Notes: a model not told the origin generated them from the sequence alone. Positions 26,400 through 36,500 are shown, counted from the first letter of the stretch. The stretch is DNA of 64,000 bases from Gemmobacter fulvus (GCF_018798885.1 NZ_CP076361.1:868001-932000), one strand, 5' to 3'. Translations and numbers: made by a program.

Positions 26400-28052
26400 T
26401 CAGTTGCCCGCGCTTTCCATGCGGCGGCTTTCGATCACCTGCTCCAGCCAGCCCAGTTTCATTTCCGGCACGGAGGACAGCAGAAGATCGGTGTAATCAT
26501 CAAACGGCGGCGCCAGCACATCGGATTTCGGCCCATAGCGCTGCACCTGCCCCTTGTACATCACCGCGATCCGATCGGCGATGGCGCGCACCGTGGCCAG
26601 ATCATGGGTGATGAACAGATAGGCCACGCCCGCCTCGGCCTGAAGGTTCAAAAGCAGCTTCAGAATCCCATCCGCCACCAGCGGATCGAGCGCCGAAGTC
26701 ACCTCGTCGCAGATGATCAGCTTGGGCTGCGCGGCCAGAGCGCGCGCGATGCAGACCCGCTGCTTTTGCCCGCCCGACAGCTCTGCCGGATAGCGGTCGG
26801 CAAACCCGCGCCCCATTTCGATCTGATCCAGCAATTGCTGGATGCGGATGCGCTTCGCCTCGCCGGTCAGGCCGAAATAGAACTCCAGCGGTCGCCCGAT
26901 GATGGTGCCAACGGTCTGGCGCGGGTTCATCGCCACATCGGCCATCTGATAGATCATCTGCAATTCGCGCAGATCATCGCGCGACCGGCCCGCCAGATCG
27001 GCAGACAAGGTGCGCCCGGCAAAGGTGATGCGCCCCTGCGAGGCGGGCAGAAGGCCGGTGATCACCCGCGCCAGCGTCGATTTGCCCGACCCGCTTTCGC
27101 CCACCACCGCCAGCGTCTGCCCGGCAGGCAGATCGACGGTCACGTTTTTCAGCACGTCGAAATGCGTGCCCTTGTAGCGGGCGGTGACGCCCTGCACGCT
27201 CAGCACCGGGGCCGCCCCCGGCGGCTTTTCGGCATGGTCGATGGAGCGGACAGTGACCAGCGCGCGGGTATAATCCTCGTGCGGCTCTTCGATGATCTGC
27301 TGCACGGTGCCATATTCCACCGTCCGGCCATGGCGCAGCACCATGATGTGATCGCTGACCTGTGCCACCACCGCAAGATCATGGGTGATATAGAGGGCAG
27401 CAACGCCGGTTTCCTGAATCGCCTCCTTGATCGCCGCCAGCACGTCGATCTGGGTTGTCACATCCAGCGCGGTGGTCGGTTCGTCAAAGATCACCAGATC
27501 GGGCTTCGGGCACAGCGCCATCGCCGTCATCACCCGCTGCAACTGCCCGCCTGACACCTGATGCGGAAAGCGCTTGCCGATGGTTTCGGGGTTGGGCAAG
27601 CCCAGCTTGCCGAACAGCATGACCGCCCGCGCCTCGGCCTCGGCCCGGGTCAGCTGACCATGCGACAGCGTGGTTTCGATCACCTGCTCCATCAGCTGCT
27701 TGGCCGGGTTGAAGGCCGCCGCCGCCGATTGCGCGACATAGGTCACTTCCTTGCCGCGCAAGGCCCGCAGACCACCCGCGCCACCTTTCAGGATGTCGCG
27801 GCCATTCAGGATCACCTCTCCACCGGTGATGCGCACCCCGCCGCGGCCATAGGCCATGGAGGACAGGCCGATAGTGGATTTGCCGGCCCCGGATTCCCCG
27901 ATCAAGCCCAGAACCTTGCCCTTTTCCAGCCGCAAAGACACATCATGCACCAGCACCACATCGCGCGGCGGCTCGCCCGGCGGATACGAGGTTGCCTCGA
28001 TCCGCAGATTGCGGATCTCCAGCATGGCTGTTGTTTCGGAAGGGTTACGCAC
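26400..28052 (-). CDS. Fused dipeptide/oligopeptide-type ABC transporter ATPase (DppD-DppF-like)
   Basis: The product of about 550 residues contains two ABC domains in one chain. The first has Walker [13 protein letters not shown], signature VSGGQLQRV and Walker [13 protein letters not shown]. The second has [20 protein letters not shown] and [12 protein letters not shown]. Two ATPases in one chain replace the usual DppD and DppF pair. A strong AAGGAGG favours GTG at 28052 (5-base spacing); GTG at 28055 and ATG at 28025 are alternatives. The start overlaps the upstream permease. It powers the importer encoded by this operon. Confidence 0.9.
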   Translation of the reverse strand: MRNPSETTAMLEIRNLRIEATSYPPGEPPRDVVLVHDVSLRLEKGKVLGLIGESGAGKSTIGLSSMAYGRGGVRITGGEVILNGRDILKGGAGGLRALRGKEVTYVAQSAAAAFNPAKQLMEQVIETTLSHGQLTRAEAEARAVMLFGKLGLPNPETIGKRFPHQVSGGQLQRVMTAMALCPKPDLVIFDEPTTALDVTTQIDVLAAIKEAIQETGVAALYITHDLAVVAQVSDHIMVLRHGRTVEYGTVQQIIEEPHEDYTRALVTVRSIDHAEKPPGAAPVLSVQGVTARYKGTHFDVLKNVTVDLPAGQTLAVVGESGSGKSTLARVITGLLPASQGRITFAGRTLSADLAGRSRDDLRELQMIYQMADVAMNPRQTVGTIIGRPLEFYFGLTGEAKRIRIQQLLDQIEMGRGFADRYPAELSGGQKQRVCIARALAAQPKLIICDEVTSALDPLVADGILKLLLNLQAEAGVAYLFITHDLATVRAIADRIAVMYKGQVQRYGPKSDVLAPPFDDYTDLLLSSVPEMKLGWLEQVIESRRMESAGN

Positions 28053-28863
28053 CACGGCCTCCTTTCAGGCTGGAGGTGCGGTTCAGCACCCAATCCGCCA
28101 CGAGGTTGACCGAGATGGCCAATGTGGCGATGGCAAAGGCCGGGATCAGCGCGGCGGGGATGCCGTAAACGATCCCCTCCTTGTTTTCCTTCACGATGCC
28201 GCCCCAATCGGCCATCGGCGGTTGCACGCCAAGGCCAAGGAAGCTGAGTGTCGAGATGAACAGCACCGCAAAGATGAAGCGCAGGCCCATTTCCGCCACC
28301 AGCGGCGACAGCGCATTGGGCAGGATTTCGCGAAAAATGATCCAGGCCTGTTTTTCGCCGCGCAGACGCGCCGCCTCGACGTAATCCATCACCGTGATGT
28401 CCACCGCGACGGCCCGCGACAGGCGGAACACGCGGGTGCTGTCCAGAATGCCCATCACGAGGATCAGAACCGGCAGCGTCACCGGCATCACCGACAGCAC
28501 CACCAGCGCCGAGATCAGCGAAGGGATGGACATCATCAGATCGACCAGCCGCGACAGCACCTGATCGACCCAGCCGCCCTTGACGGCGGCGAACAGGCCC
28601 AGCACCGAGCCGAGCGTGAAGGATAGAAGCGTGGAACAGGCGGCCACGAAGATCGTGGTCTGCCCGCCCCAGATCATCCGGCTCAGCAGATCGCGGCCAA
28701 TGCTGTCGGTGCCCAGCCAATGGGCAGCCGACCACGGCTCCCAGCTGTCACCGACCACTTCGGCCATGCCATAGGGGGCGATAAGCGGGGCAAAGATGGC
28801 AGCGAAGAAATACGCGCCGGTGAAGACAAGACCGATCAGGGCGGCCAGCGGGATGCGGCTCAT
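28045..28863 (-). CDS. ABC transporter permease, DppC type
   Basis: The 272-residue inner-membrane protein has about six hydrophobic segments and the family's inner-membrane loop that contacts the ATPase, DYVEAARLRGEKQAWIIFRE, near residue 165. HWLGTDSIGRDLLSRMIWGG near the N-terminus is typical of DppC/OppC. It overlaps its neighbours at both ends: the ATG with the stop of the DppB-like gene (ATGA), and its own end with the ATPase start. This indicates a tightly coupled operon. Confidence 0.92.
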   Translation of the reverse strand: MSRIPLAALIGLVFTGAYFFAAIFAPLIAPYGMAEVVGDSWEPWSAAHWLGTDSIGRDLLSRMIWGGQTTIFVAACSTLLSFTLGSVLGLFAAVKGGWVDQVLSRLVDLMMSIPSLISALVVLSVMPVTLPVLILVMGILDSTRVFRLSRAVAVDITVMDYVEAARLRGEKQAWIIFREILPNALSPLVAEMGLRFIFAVLFISTLSFLGLGVQPPMADWGGIVKENKEGIVYGIPAALIPAFAIATLAISVNLVADWVLNRTSSLKGGRGA

Positions 28864-29819
28864 TTCGGGTGCCTCAGTCGCGGATTTGCAAGGATGGAGA
28901 CAACATCGGCCACAAGATTCAGCCCGATATAGACCCCCGCGAACACAAGCCCGCAGGCCTGCACCACCGGAACGTCACGTTTACTGACGTGATCGACCAG
29001 ATATTGCCCCATGCCGGGATAGACGAACACCACCTCGACCACGACCACACCGACCACCAGATAGGCGAGGTTGATCATCACCACATTGACCACCGGCGCA
29101 ATCGCGTTGGGCAGTGCATGTTTGGCGATGATGCTGAACGGGCGCAGGCCCTTGAGTTCGGCGGTTTCGATATAGGCGGATTGCATCACGTTCAGGATGG
29201 CTGCGCGTGTCATCCGCATCATATGGCCCAGCACCGCCAGCACCAGCACGAGGATCGGCAGCGAAATCGCATAAAGCTTCTCGCTCAGCGCCATGCCGTC
29301 ATAGACGGTGGAAAGCGACGGAAACACCCGGAACTGCACCGACAGAAAGTAGACCGCGATATACCCCAGCAGAAATTCCGGCACCGAAATCGTGGCCAGC
29401 GTCACGGTAGAAATCAGTTTGTCGGGCCAGCGGTTGCGATAACGCACCGACAAAAGCCCAAGCAGGATCGCCAGCGGCACGGCAATCACGGCGGCACAGA
29501 AGGCCAGGAACAGCGTGTTGCCCAGACGTTTGCCCAAGGCGGGGGCAATCGGTTGGCCATTCGACAGCGCATTGCCCAGATCGCCCTGCACCACGCCGCC
29601 CAGCCAACCGAAATAGCGGCTGATTGCGGGTTCATTCAGCCCCAGCTCTGCCCGCAGGTTGGCCAAGGTTTCGGGCGTGGCCGATTGGCCCAGAATGCTT
29701 TGCGCCACATCTCCGGGCAGAACCTGCGTGCCGACAAAAATCAGCACCGACGCCGCCCACAACAAAATGAGTCCCAGCGCAAGGCGCTGGGAAACCAGTT
29801 TCACGACCGGATGCACCAT
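28860..29819 (-). CDS. ABC transporter permease, DppB type
   Basis: The 319-residue protein has six predicted membrane segments, the DppB/OppB start QRLALGLILLWAASVLIFV, QVLPGDVAQ in the first periplasmic loop, and YIETAELKGLRPFSIIAKHAL as the ATPase-contact loop. The ATG at 29819 is 5 bases after the binding-protein stop. An in-frame TTG at 29837 overlapping that gene is a less likely start. With the DppC-like partner it forms the membrane channel. Confidence 0.92.
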   Translation of the reverse strand: MVHPVVKLVSQRLALGLILLWAASVLIFVGTQVLPGDVAQSILGQSATPETLANLRAELGLNEPAISRYFGWLGGVVQGDLGNALSNGQPIAPALGKRLGNTLFLAFCAAVIAVPLAILLGLLSVRYRNRWPDKLISTVTLATISVPEFLLGYIAVYFLSVQFRVFPSLSTVYDGMALSEKLYAISLPILVLVLAVLGHMMRMTRAAILNVMQSAYIETAELKGLRPFSIIAKHALPNAIAPVVNVVMINLAYLVVGVVVVEVVFVYPGMGQYLVDHVSKRDVPVVQACGLVFAGVYIGLNLVADVVSILANPRLRHPK

Positions 29820-29824
29820 CCGGT

Positions 29825-31411
29825 TCACGCCATCCAAGTCTTGGCCGAGGCAAAGCCGTTCATCAGCTCTTGCGCCGGGTCATCAAACCAACCTGCGACC
29901 GCTTCGGTATGCGCCTCGACCCAGTCGTTGAACATCGGGCAGATCAGCCCGCCTTCTTCCCACAGGATCGTCGCAATCTGGGTATACAGCGCCTTGCGCT
30001 TGTCCTGATCGCTTTCGCTGCGGGCTTGCAGCACCAGCGCGTCAAATTCCGGGTTGAAGAACTTGGTGTCGTTCCAGTCCGCCGTGGAAAGATAGGCGGT
30101 GGAATACATCTGGTCCTGCACCGGACGCCCGCCCCAATAGCTGGCGCAGAAGGGTTTGACGTTCCAGACATCCGACCAATAGCCATCATCCGGCACGCGC
30201 TTGATTTCCAGCGGGATGCCCGCCGCCTTGGCGGTCTGCTGGAACAGCGCGGCTGCGTCGACCGCGCCGGGGAAGGCCCCGTCGGCCACGATCATTTCGA
30301 TCGGGCTGCCATCATGGCCCGAGGCCTTGTAATGTTCGGCGGCCTTTTCCAGCGAGAATTCACGCTGCGGCAGGGTTTCGTCAAACAGCGGATAGGCCTT
30401 GTTCACCGGCAGGTCATTGCCGATGGAGCCGTAGCCATCCAGAATCTTGTCGACCATTTCCTGACGGTTGATCGCGTATTTCAGCGCCAGCCGCAGATCC
30501 TTGTTGTCGAACGGCGCGGTGTTGCAGTGCATGATGAACACATAGTGCCCGCGACCGGCAACGTTGGTGACCTTGACGCCCGGCGCGCGTGCCAGAAGCT
30601 TGGCCACCTTCGGGTCGACCCGGTTGATGATCTGCACCTGCCCCGATTGCAGCGCCGAGGTGCGTGCGGTGGTGTCGTTGATCACGATGATCTCGACGCC
30701 ATCGTAATGGCCGCGCGTCGTATCCCAGTCGTCCTTGTTCTTCTCGAAGGCATAACGCACGCCCGGCTCGGCGGCGGTCAGCTTGTAGGGGCCGGTTCCG
30801 ATGCCCTTGTTCGGGTCTTCGACGCCGCCCTTGGGCTGCACGATCAGGTGGTAATCGGCCAGCAGATACGGAAGGTCGGCATTGCCTGCCGACAGGGTGA
30901 ACACCACATTGCCGCCATCGGCCTTGATGTCGGAAATGCCCTGCATGATGCCGAAGGCACCCGATTTGGCATTCTCGTCCGAGTGGCGCTTCATGCTGGC
31001 GACCACATCATCAACCGTCATGTCGGTGCCGTCGTGGAACTTCACGCCTTCGCGGATCTTGAAGGTCCAGACCGAGCCATCCTCGTTCGAAGCAACGGTT
31101 TCGGCCAGACGCGGCTCGATGGTGCCATCAGGCAGCACGTTGACGATGGTATCACCCCACTGGCGGTTGACGTTAAAGGCAACCGGCCCGTCCGCCAGCC
31201 CCGGATCCAGCGCATCGGTGCTTTCACCGCCACCCAGACCCATCTTCAGCACGCCGCCCTTCTTGGGCTCTTCCGCACGCGCCATGCCCGGCAGCAGCGA
31301 GGTGCCGAGTGCCGCCGTCAGCCCGAAGGCAGCGGTTCGGCTGAGGAACGAGCGGCGGCTCAACCCCGAAGTGTCGATGAAATCCAGCAGCTTGCTGAGG
31401 TCGTCTTTCAT
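29825..31411 (-). CDS. Periplasmic substrate-binding protein of a dipeptide/oligopeptide-type ABC importer
   Basis: The 528-residue protein belongs to solute-binding family 5 (DppA/OppA): VKFHDGTDMTVDDVVAS, YAFEKNKDDWDTTRG and LRLALKYAINRQEMVDKIL are characteristic. The N-terminus has the twin-arginine sequence SRRSFLSRTAAFG followed by a hydrophobic stretch and ARA, so it is probably exported folded by Tat. The ATG at 31411 has GGGAG upstream. It is the first gene of the importer operon. The ligand could be a peptide, opine, nickel complex or another small organic; the adjacent hydrolase and sulfatase hint at ester-type compounds. Confidence 0.92.
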   Translation of the reverse strand: MKDDLSKLLDFIDTSGLSRRSFLSRTAAFGLTAALGTSLLPGMARAEEPKKGGVLKMGLGGGESTDALDPGLADGPVAFNVNRQWGDTIVNVLPDGTIEPRLAETVASNEDGSVWTFKIREGVKFHDGTDMTVDDVVASMKRHSDENAKSGAFGIMQGISDIKADGGNVVFTLSAGNADLPYLLADYHLIVQPKGGVEDPNKGIGTGPYKLTAAEPGVRYAFEKNKDDWDTTRGHYDGVEIIVINDTTARTSALQSGQVQIINRVDPKVAKLLARAPGVKVTNVAGRGHYVFIMHCNTAPFDNKDLRLALKYAINRQEMVDKILDGYGSIGNDLPVNKAYPLFDETLPQREFSLEKAAEHYKASGHDGSPIEMIVADGAFPGAVDAAALFQQTAKAAGIPLEIKRVPDDGYWSDVWNVKPFCASYWGGRPVQDQMYSTAYLSTADWNDTKFFNPEFDALVLQARSESDQDKRKALYTQIATILWEEGGLICPMFNDWVEAHTEAVAGWFDDPAQELMNGFASAKTWMA

Positions 31412-31512
31412 CCGAGTCTCCCTGACAGTCTTGTTGATTATTTGCTCAAGCATGGAGCATATGGCCGCCATGCGTAAACGATTTTCTTTCCCCTCAAAGC
31501 GTCGGTTTTTTG

Positions 31513-33510
31513 CTAGACTTGGTCGCGTTTGACGATCTCGGAAAAATCGCGATCAAAGACCCTGGTTTCACCGTCCCAGGCCTCCAGACGGGCCGTCATC
31601 ACAAAACCCGTGGCGGTTGCGCGCATTTTCGCCTCGGCCCGCGTCAAAATCGACCAATCGCCCCGCGCCAGCCGCTGTTCATAGCTGATCTCCACCTGCG
31701 CCGAGAGCGGATCCTGCGGCCGGATCTGCCAGACCTCGCGCATGGTTTCGCCAAAGATCAGACCATGCGGGATGTTCTCGGCCTCGCCGCTGTCATCCTC
31801 GATCACCAGCGCCACCGTGCCGGTCAGCAGATCCTGTTCGATCCGCCGACTGGCCGCGCCCTTGCGGATCTGCCGGTATTTTCCGGGTGCCGCCGCCTCG
31901 GGCTGGGGTGGCTGCCATTCGTCGCCGCTGCTGCCGGAATGGCGCGGCAGGTCCAGATGGCCCGCCTCCAGCACCAGCGTCGCCGCCTCGGGCGAGGGCC
32001 AGACGAAGGGCCAATAGGTGGTCGACAGCGCCAGCCGAAGCCGGTGCCCCGGTGCCAGGCGATAGCCCATCTGATCCAGCGTCAGCGCAATCTCGAACGG
32101 CGCATCCACTGGCACCGGTGTCGGATGTTCCATGCTGTCGCGGTGCCGCAGGTTCAGGATACCATGGCAGATCCGCACCGAGGCACCGTCCGGCGCCACA
32201 TCACACAGCCGCGCCGCGATCAGCGCAAAGGGCTTGTCGCAGCGCAACCGCAGATGCAGCACCGCCTGTCCCAGCAGGTCCAACCCTCTCGGCAGTGGGT
32301 CAGTGTCGAAACAGACTGACATCGCATCATCAAAACGCTGATCCCCCGGCATTTCGGCGTTCAGGCCCATCGGAAAGAACTCGCCCGTATGCAGGCCCAG
32401 ATGCTGCGGCGTGTTCACCCGTTGCTCCAGCGCCGCCCCGGCCCCGCCCAGCCGCCCCGGCGAGAGGGCCAGAACCTCGCGCTGCACGCGCGGGCTGGGC
32501 CACTGGCTTTCGCAGATCCAATGGCCCTTGCGATGCGCGGCCGAGGCATCAGGCGGCGCGGAATGCAGCATATAGGCGCGATAGGCCGGATCCTCTGCCA
32601 CGCCATTGTCCACGCCTTTCAGCCAGCAATCCCACCAGCGGATCGCCTCTTGCAGAAAGCCGATCTGCGGGCCGGGCACCGCCGTATGCGGGTATTGATG
32701 CACCCAAGGCCCCATCAGCCCCTTCACCACCCCCTGTTGCCGTTCCATCAGATGACCCAGCGTGTTCATGTAATTGTCGGCCCAGCCGCCCACGATCATC
32801 ACCGGCACCTTGATCCGGCCCCAATCCTCGCAGATCGAGCCGTGCTTCCAATAGGCATCACGGCTTTGATGGCTGGCCCAGCGCGGGGCGAGGAACGGCT
32901 CATGCTCCAGCCGCCGCAGCCAGTCTGCGCGCCAGTCGGGCCGGTGCACCGGATCGGCGGGGCGCGAGCTGAACGACAGCATCACCGCCCCCCAGCCGAT
33001 ATTCTCGCCCAGCAGGCAACCGCCCTTGAAATGCACATCATCAGCAAAACGGTCCGAGGTCGAACAGACCGAAATCACCGCTTTCAGCGCGGGCGGCTGG
33101 TTGAACGCCGCTTGCAGGCAGTTGAAGCCGCCCCAGCTTTTGCCCATCATGCCCACCGCGCCCGAACACCAGGGCTGGCGCGACAGCCAGTCGATCACCG
33201 CCAGCGCATCATCCATTTCCTGCTGGGTATATTCATCCTCCATCAGGCCTTCGCTGTCGCCATTGCCGCGCATGTCCACCCGCACACAGGCATAGCCATG
33301 GCCCGCGACATAGGGGTGCATCAGTTCGTCGCGATACAACGTGCCATCCTTCTTGCGATAGGGAATATATTCCAGCACCGCAGGCACCGGCCGGGCCACT
33401 GCATCCTCGGGCATCCAGATCCGCGCCGACAGGCGCACGCCATCCGGCATCATGATCCCCACATCCGGCTGGTCGATCACGGCATGGGGAAAATCGGTGA
33501 TGGTTTTCAT
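31513..33510 (-). CDS. CocE/NonD family hydrolase
   Basis: The 665-residue protein has the layout of cocaine esterase and X-Pro dipeptidyl-peptidase-like acylases. The N-terminal alpha/beta hydrolase region contains EYIPYRKKDGTLYRD, VRVDMRGNGDSEG and GMMGKSWGGFNCLQ with the nucleophile Ser near residue 140. ICEDWGRIKVPVMIVGGWADNY likely carries the acid. The C-terminal jelly-roll domain (from about residue 380) has HRLRLALSTTYWPFVWPSPE. It lies 101 bases upstream of the importer operon on the same strand and may process the imported substrate. The true substrate is unknown. Confidence 0.9.
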   Translation of the reverse strand: MKTITDFPHAVIDQPDVGIMMPDGVRLSARIWMPEDAVARPVPAVLEYIPYRKKDGTLYRDELMHPYVAGHGYACVRVDMRGNGDSEGLMEDEYTQQEMDDALAVIDWLSRQPWCSGAVGMMGKSWGGFNCLQAAFNQPPALKAVISVCSTSDRFADDVHFKGGCLLGENIGWGAVMLSFSSRPADPVHRPDWRADWLRRLEHEPFLAPRWASHQSRDAYWKHGSICEDWGRIKVPVMIVGGWADNYMNTLGHLMERQQGVVKGLMGPWVHQYPHTAVPGPQIGFLQEAIRWWDCWLKGVDNGVAEDPAYRAYMLHSAPPDASAAHRKGHWICESQWPSPRVQREVLALSPGRLGGAGAALEQRVNTPQHLGLHTGEFFPMGLNAEMPGDQRFDDAMSVCFDTDPLPRGLDLLGQAVLHLRLRCDKPFALIAARLCDVAPDGASVRICHGILNLRHRDSMEHPTPVPVDAPFEIALTLDQMGYRLAPGHRLRLALSTTYWPFVWPSPEAATLVLEAGHLDLPRHSGSSGDEWQPPQPEAAAPGKYRQIRKGAASRRIEQDLLTGTVALVIEDDSGEAENIPHGLIFGETMREVWQIRPQDPLSAQVEISYEQRLARGDWSILTRAEAKMRATATGFVMTARLEAWDGETRVFDRDFSEIVKRDQV

Positions 33511-33606
33511 GGGCGTTCTCCGGGTCTTTGGCGTGCGTGGCCGCGATAGGTCGCGCTTGGGCAAGACGTTACGGCGCAAGCGCAGAAACTCTGGCCCAAA
33601 GCCGAC

Positions 33607-35139
33607 ATGCCTCAGCCAAAGGACGCCGCAGTGACATCCCACCCGAATATCCTCATCCTGATGGTGGACCAATTGACCGGGACACTGTTCCCTGATGGCC
33701 CTGCCGACTGGCTGCACACGCCAAACCTGCGCAAACTGGCGGAAAAATCGGTGCGCTTTGCCAATACCTACACCGCCTCGCCGCTCTGCGCCCCGGCGCG
33801 GGCCAGCTTCATGTCGGGCCAGCTGCCGCGCCGCACGCGGGTCTATGACAATGCGGCAGAGTTCTGCTCCGATGTGCCGACCTTTGCCCATCACCTGCGC
33901 CGCGCGGGCTATCAGACGTCGCTTTCCGGCAAGATGCACTTTGTCGGCCCCGATCAGTTGCACGGGTTCGAGGAACGGCTGACCACCGATATCTACCCCG
34001 CCGATTTCGGCTGGACCCCGGATTACCGCAAACCCGGCGAGCGGATCGACTGGTGGTATCACAATCTGGGCAGCGTCACCGGCGCAGGCGTGGCCGAAAT
34101 CACCAATCAGCTGGAATATGATGATGATGTCTGCCACCAGGCGGTGCAGAAGATCTATGATCTGTCGCGCGGCATGGATGCCCGGCCCTGGTGCCTGACC
34201 GCCAGTTTTACCCATCCACATGATCCCTTTGTGGCGCGACGCAAATACTGGGATCTGTATGAGGGCTGCGACCAGCTGACCCCACCCGAGGCCATCGCCT
34301 TTGAGGATCAGGATCCCCATGCGCAGCGCCTGATGGAGGCCTGTGATTTCCGCGGGCTGGAGATCACCGACACCCATATCCGCCGCGCCCGGCAGGGCTA
34401 TTTCGCCAATGTCTCCTATGTCGATGCCAAGATCGGCGAGATTCTTGAGGCGCTGGAGGCCACACGTCAGGAGGCGATCATCGTCTTTGTCTCGGATCAC
34501 GGCGAAATGCTGGGGCGGCGCGGGCTGTGGTTCAAGATGAACTTCTTCGAAGGCTCTGCCCGCGTGCCGATGATGATCGCCGCGCCCGGACTTGCGCCGG
34601 GCCGGATCGACACGCCGGTCTGCACCATCGACCTGCTACCCACGCTGTGCGATCTGGCCGGCGTGTCGCTGGCCGAGGTGATGCCCTGGACCGATGGTGA
34701 AAGCCTGGTGCCGCTGGCCAAGGGCACGCCGCGCCACACGCCCGTCGCCATGGAATATGCCGCCGAAGGCACCATCACCCCGATGGTGGCACTGCGCGAT
34801 GCCCGGTTCAAATATATCCGCTGCGCCGCCGATCCCGAACTGCTGTTCGATCTGGCCGCCGATCCCGAGGAGCGTTGCAACCTCGCCACCGATCCCGCCC
34901 ATGCCGATACGCTGGCGCAGTTCCGCGTGCTGGCCGATGCCCGCTGGGATCTGACCCGCTATGATGCCGAGGTGCGCGAAAGCCAGGCCCGGCGCTGGGT
35001 GGTCTATGAGGCGCTGCGCAATGGCAACTATTTCCCCTGGGACCACCAGCCGCTGCGCGCCGCATCCGAGCGTTACATGCGCAACCACATGGATCTGAAC
35101 GTGCTGGAAGAAAACAAACGCTTCCCGCGCGGCGAGTAA
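33607..35139 (+). CDS. betC: Choline-sulfatase (type I sulfatase)
   Basis: The 510-residue protein is a type I sulfatase: the motif CAPAR (in SPLCAPARASFMSGQLP, near residue 62) gives the Cys converted to formylglycine. NILILMVDQ near the N-terminus carries metal-binding Asp, and FVSDHGEMLG the later metal residues. The details TTDIYPADFGWTPDY and DNAAEFCSDVPTFAHHL, and the length, match BetC, which cleaves choline-O-sulfate to choline and sulfate. No betA/betB/betI is adjacent. No signal peptide is seen, so it is cytoplasmic and needs an importer. It is divergent from the CocE-type gene. The exact substrate is inferred from similarity. Confidence 0.85.
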   Translation: MPQPKDAAVTSHPNILILMVDQLTGTLFPDGPADWLHTPNLRKLAEKSVRFANTYTASPLCAPARASFMSGQLPRRTRVYDNAAEFCSDVPTFAHHLRRAGYQTSLSGKMHFVGPDQLHGFEERLTTDIYPADFGWTPDYRKPGERIDWWYHNLGSVTGAGVAEITNQLEYDDDVCHQAVQKIYDLSRGMDARPWCLTASFTHPHDPFVARRKYWDLYEGCDQLTPPEAIAFEDQDPHAQRLMEACDFRGLEITDTHIRRARQGYFANVSYVDAKIGEILEALEATRQEAIIVFVSDHGEMLGRRGLWFKMNFFEGSARVPMMIAAPGLAPGRIDTPVCTIDLLPTLCDLAGVSLAEVMPWTDGESLVPLAKGTPRHTPVAMEYAAEGTITPMVALRDARFKYIRCAADPELLFDLAADPEERCNLATDPAHADTLAQFRVLADARWDLTRYDAEVRESQARRWVVYEALRNGNYFPWDHQPLRAASERYMRNHMDLNVLEENKRFPRGE

Positions 35140-35174
35140 GCGCCGCTCCGACGCCGCCCCGCCGCAAAAGCAAA

Positions 35175-35205
35175 GGCCCGGTCAGCGCGACCGGGCCCTC
35201 GTTTT
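35175..35205 (+). terminator. Intrinsic terminator of the sulfatase gene
   Basis: A perfect 9-bp stem (GGCCCGGTC / GACCGGGCC) with an AGCGC loop, followed by CTCGTTTT, starts 36 bases after the sulfatase stop. Confidence 0.85.
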
Positions 35206-35250
35206 CCGTGGCAACGCCTTTGACGGGGGCTCGATGCCCGCGTCAAAGGC
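35206..35250. repeat. Palindromic repeat element, copy A
   Basis: The flank CCGTGGCAAC is followed directly by a long hairpin (35216-35250): outer stem GCCTTTGAC / GTCAAAGGC, one mismatch, inner stem GGGC / GCCC and loop TCGAT. Copies B (48428) and C (56143) share the flank and the tip but differ in the outer stem. It lies between the terminator of the sulfatase gene and the end of convergent metK. Confidence 0.7.
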
Positions 35251-35265
35251 CCCTGTGATCCGGGA

Positions 35266-36432
35266 TCAGACCGCCTTTTTCAGCGCTTCGATCAGGTCGA
35301 TACGTTCCCAGCTGAAACCGCCATCGGCCTCCGGCTCACGCCCGAAATGGCCATAGGCACTGGTGCGGGCATAGATCGGGCGATTCAGGCCCAGATGCTC
35401 GCGGATGCCGCGCGGCGTCAGGTCCATCACCTCGGCCACGGCCCGTTCAATCGCGGCTTCATCCGCCTGGCCGGTGCCATGGGTATCGACATAGATCGAC
35501 AGCGGCTTGGCCACACCGATGGCATAGCTGACCTGAAGGGTGCAGCGATCCGCCAGACCGGCTGCCACCACGTTCTTGGCCAGATAGCGCGCGGCATAGG
35601 CGGCCGAACGGTCCACCTTGGTCGGATCCTTGCCCGAGAACGCGCCGCCGCCATGCGGAGCCGCGCCACCATAGGTGTCCACGATGATCTTGCGCCCGGT
35701 CAGGCCCGCATCGCCATCCGGCCCGCCGATCACGAAGGTGCCGGTCGGGTTGACCCACCATTCGGTTTTTTCGGTAATCCAGCCCGAGGGCAGCACTTCG
35801 CGGATATAGGGTTCCACGATGGCGCGGATGTCATCCGAGGTCTGGCTTTCCAGCGCGTGCTGGGTCGACAGCACGATGGAAGTCACTTCGACCGGCTTGC
35901 CGCCTTCATAGCGCAGGCTGAGCTGCGATTTGGCGTCGGGGCGCAGCGTCGGTTCCTGCCCGGATTTGCGCACCTCGGCCAGACGGCGCAGGATGGCATG
36001 GGCATATTGAATCGGCGCCGGCATCAGTTCCGGCGTCTCGCGGCAGGCATACCCGAACATGATGCCCTGATCGCCGGCCCCATCCTTGTCGACGCCCTGC
36101 GCGATATGCGCGCTTTGTTTGTGCAGGTGGTTTTTCACCTTCAACGTATTCCAGTGGAATTCGTCCTGCTCGTAGCCGATATCCTTCACGCAGCCGCGCA
36201 CGATATCTTCCACGCTGTCGATCATGGTTTTCAGCACTTTCTTGTCGCTGAGTCCCACTTCCCCGCCGACGACCACGCGATTGGTGGTGGCAAAGGTTTC
36301 ACAGGCAACACGGGCATTGGGCTCTTCCGTCAGGAAGGCATCCAGAACCGCATCGGAAATGCGGTCGCACACCTTGTCGGGGTGCCCTTCGGAAACGGAT
36401 TCCGAAGTAAAAACGTAATCAAGTCTGCTCAT
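35266..36432 (-). CDS. metK: S-adenosylmethionine synthetase
   Basis: The 388-residue enzyme makes SAM from methionine and ATP. Marks include [21 protein letters not shown] at the N-terminus, [18 protein letters not shown] (the ATP-motif hexapeptide equivalent), [21 protein letters not shown] and [19 protein letters not shown]. The ATG at 36432 follows a SAM/SAH-type riboswitch whose last segment contains the ribosome-binding GGAGC, so SAM or SAH should block initiation. It is the last gene of the phoH-ybeY-corC-lnt series; no methyltransferase gene follows. Confidence 0.97.
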   Translation of the reverse strand: MSRLDYVFTSESVSEGHPDKVCDRISDAVLDAFLTEEPNARVACETFATTNRVVVGGEVGLSDKKVLKTMIDSVEDIVRGCVKDIGYEQDEFHWNTLKVKNHLHKQSAHIAQGVDKDGAGDQGIMFGYACRETPELMPAPIQYAHAILRRLAEVRKSGQEPTLRPDAKSQLSLRYEGGKPVEVTSIVLSTQHALESQTSDDIRAIVEPYIREVLPSGWITEKTEWWVNPTGTFVIGGPDGDAGLTGRKIIVDTYGGAAPHGGGAFSGKDPTKVDRSAAYAARYLAKNVVAAGLADRCTLQVSYAIGVAKPLSIYVDTHGTGQADEAAIERAVAEVMDLTPRGIREHLGLNRPIYARTSAYGHFGREPEADGGFSWERIDLIEALKKAV

Positions 36433-36439
36433 GGGGAAG

Positions 36440-36484
36440 TGCTCCGTTGATATATCCCCGTCACGCCAGGAAGCCGTTGTGACA
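36440..36484 (-). promoter_or_regulatory. SAM/SAH riboswitch controlling metK translation
   Basis: On the minus strand, 8 bases before the metK ATG, the sequence reads GTCAC-AACGGCTTCCTGGC-GTGAC, then a linker of about 14 bases and GGAGCA. GTCAC/GTGAC form the stem, and GCTTCC can pair with GGAGC to make the pseudoknot that hides the ribosome-binding site. This matches, from memory, the SAM/SAH class found upstream of metK in Rhodobacterales, including the loop AACGGCTTCCTGGC. It sits in the 69-base lnt-metK gap, allowing separate control of metK within a longer operon. Confidence 0.9.
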
Positions 36485-36500
36485 GTTCGATGTCTCTCCG

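Noticed and set aside
29870-31477. A 535-codon plus-strand open frame opposite the binding-protein gene.
   Set aside because: The minus-strand product is a complete DppA-type protein with Tat signal; the plus-strand frame has no family marks.
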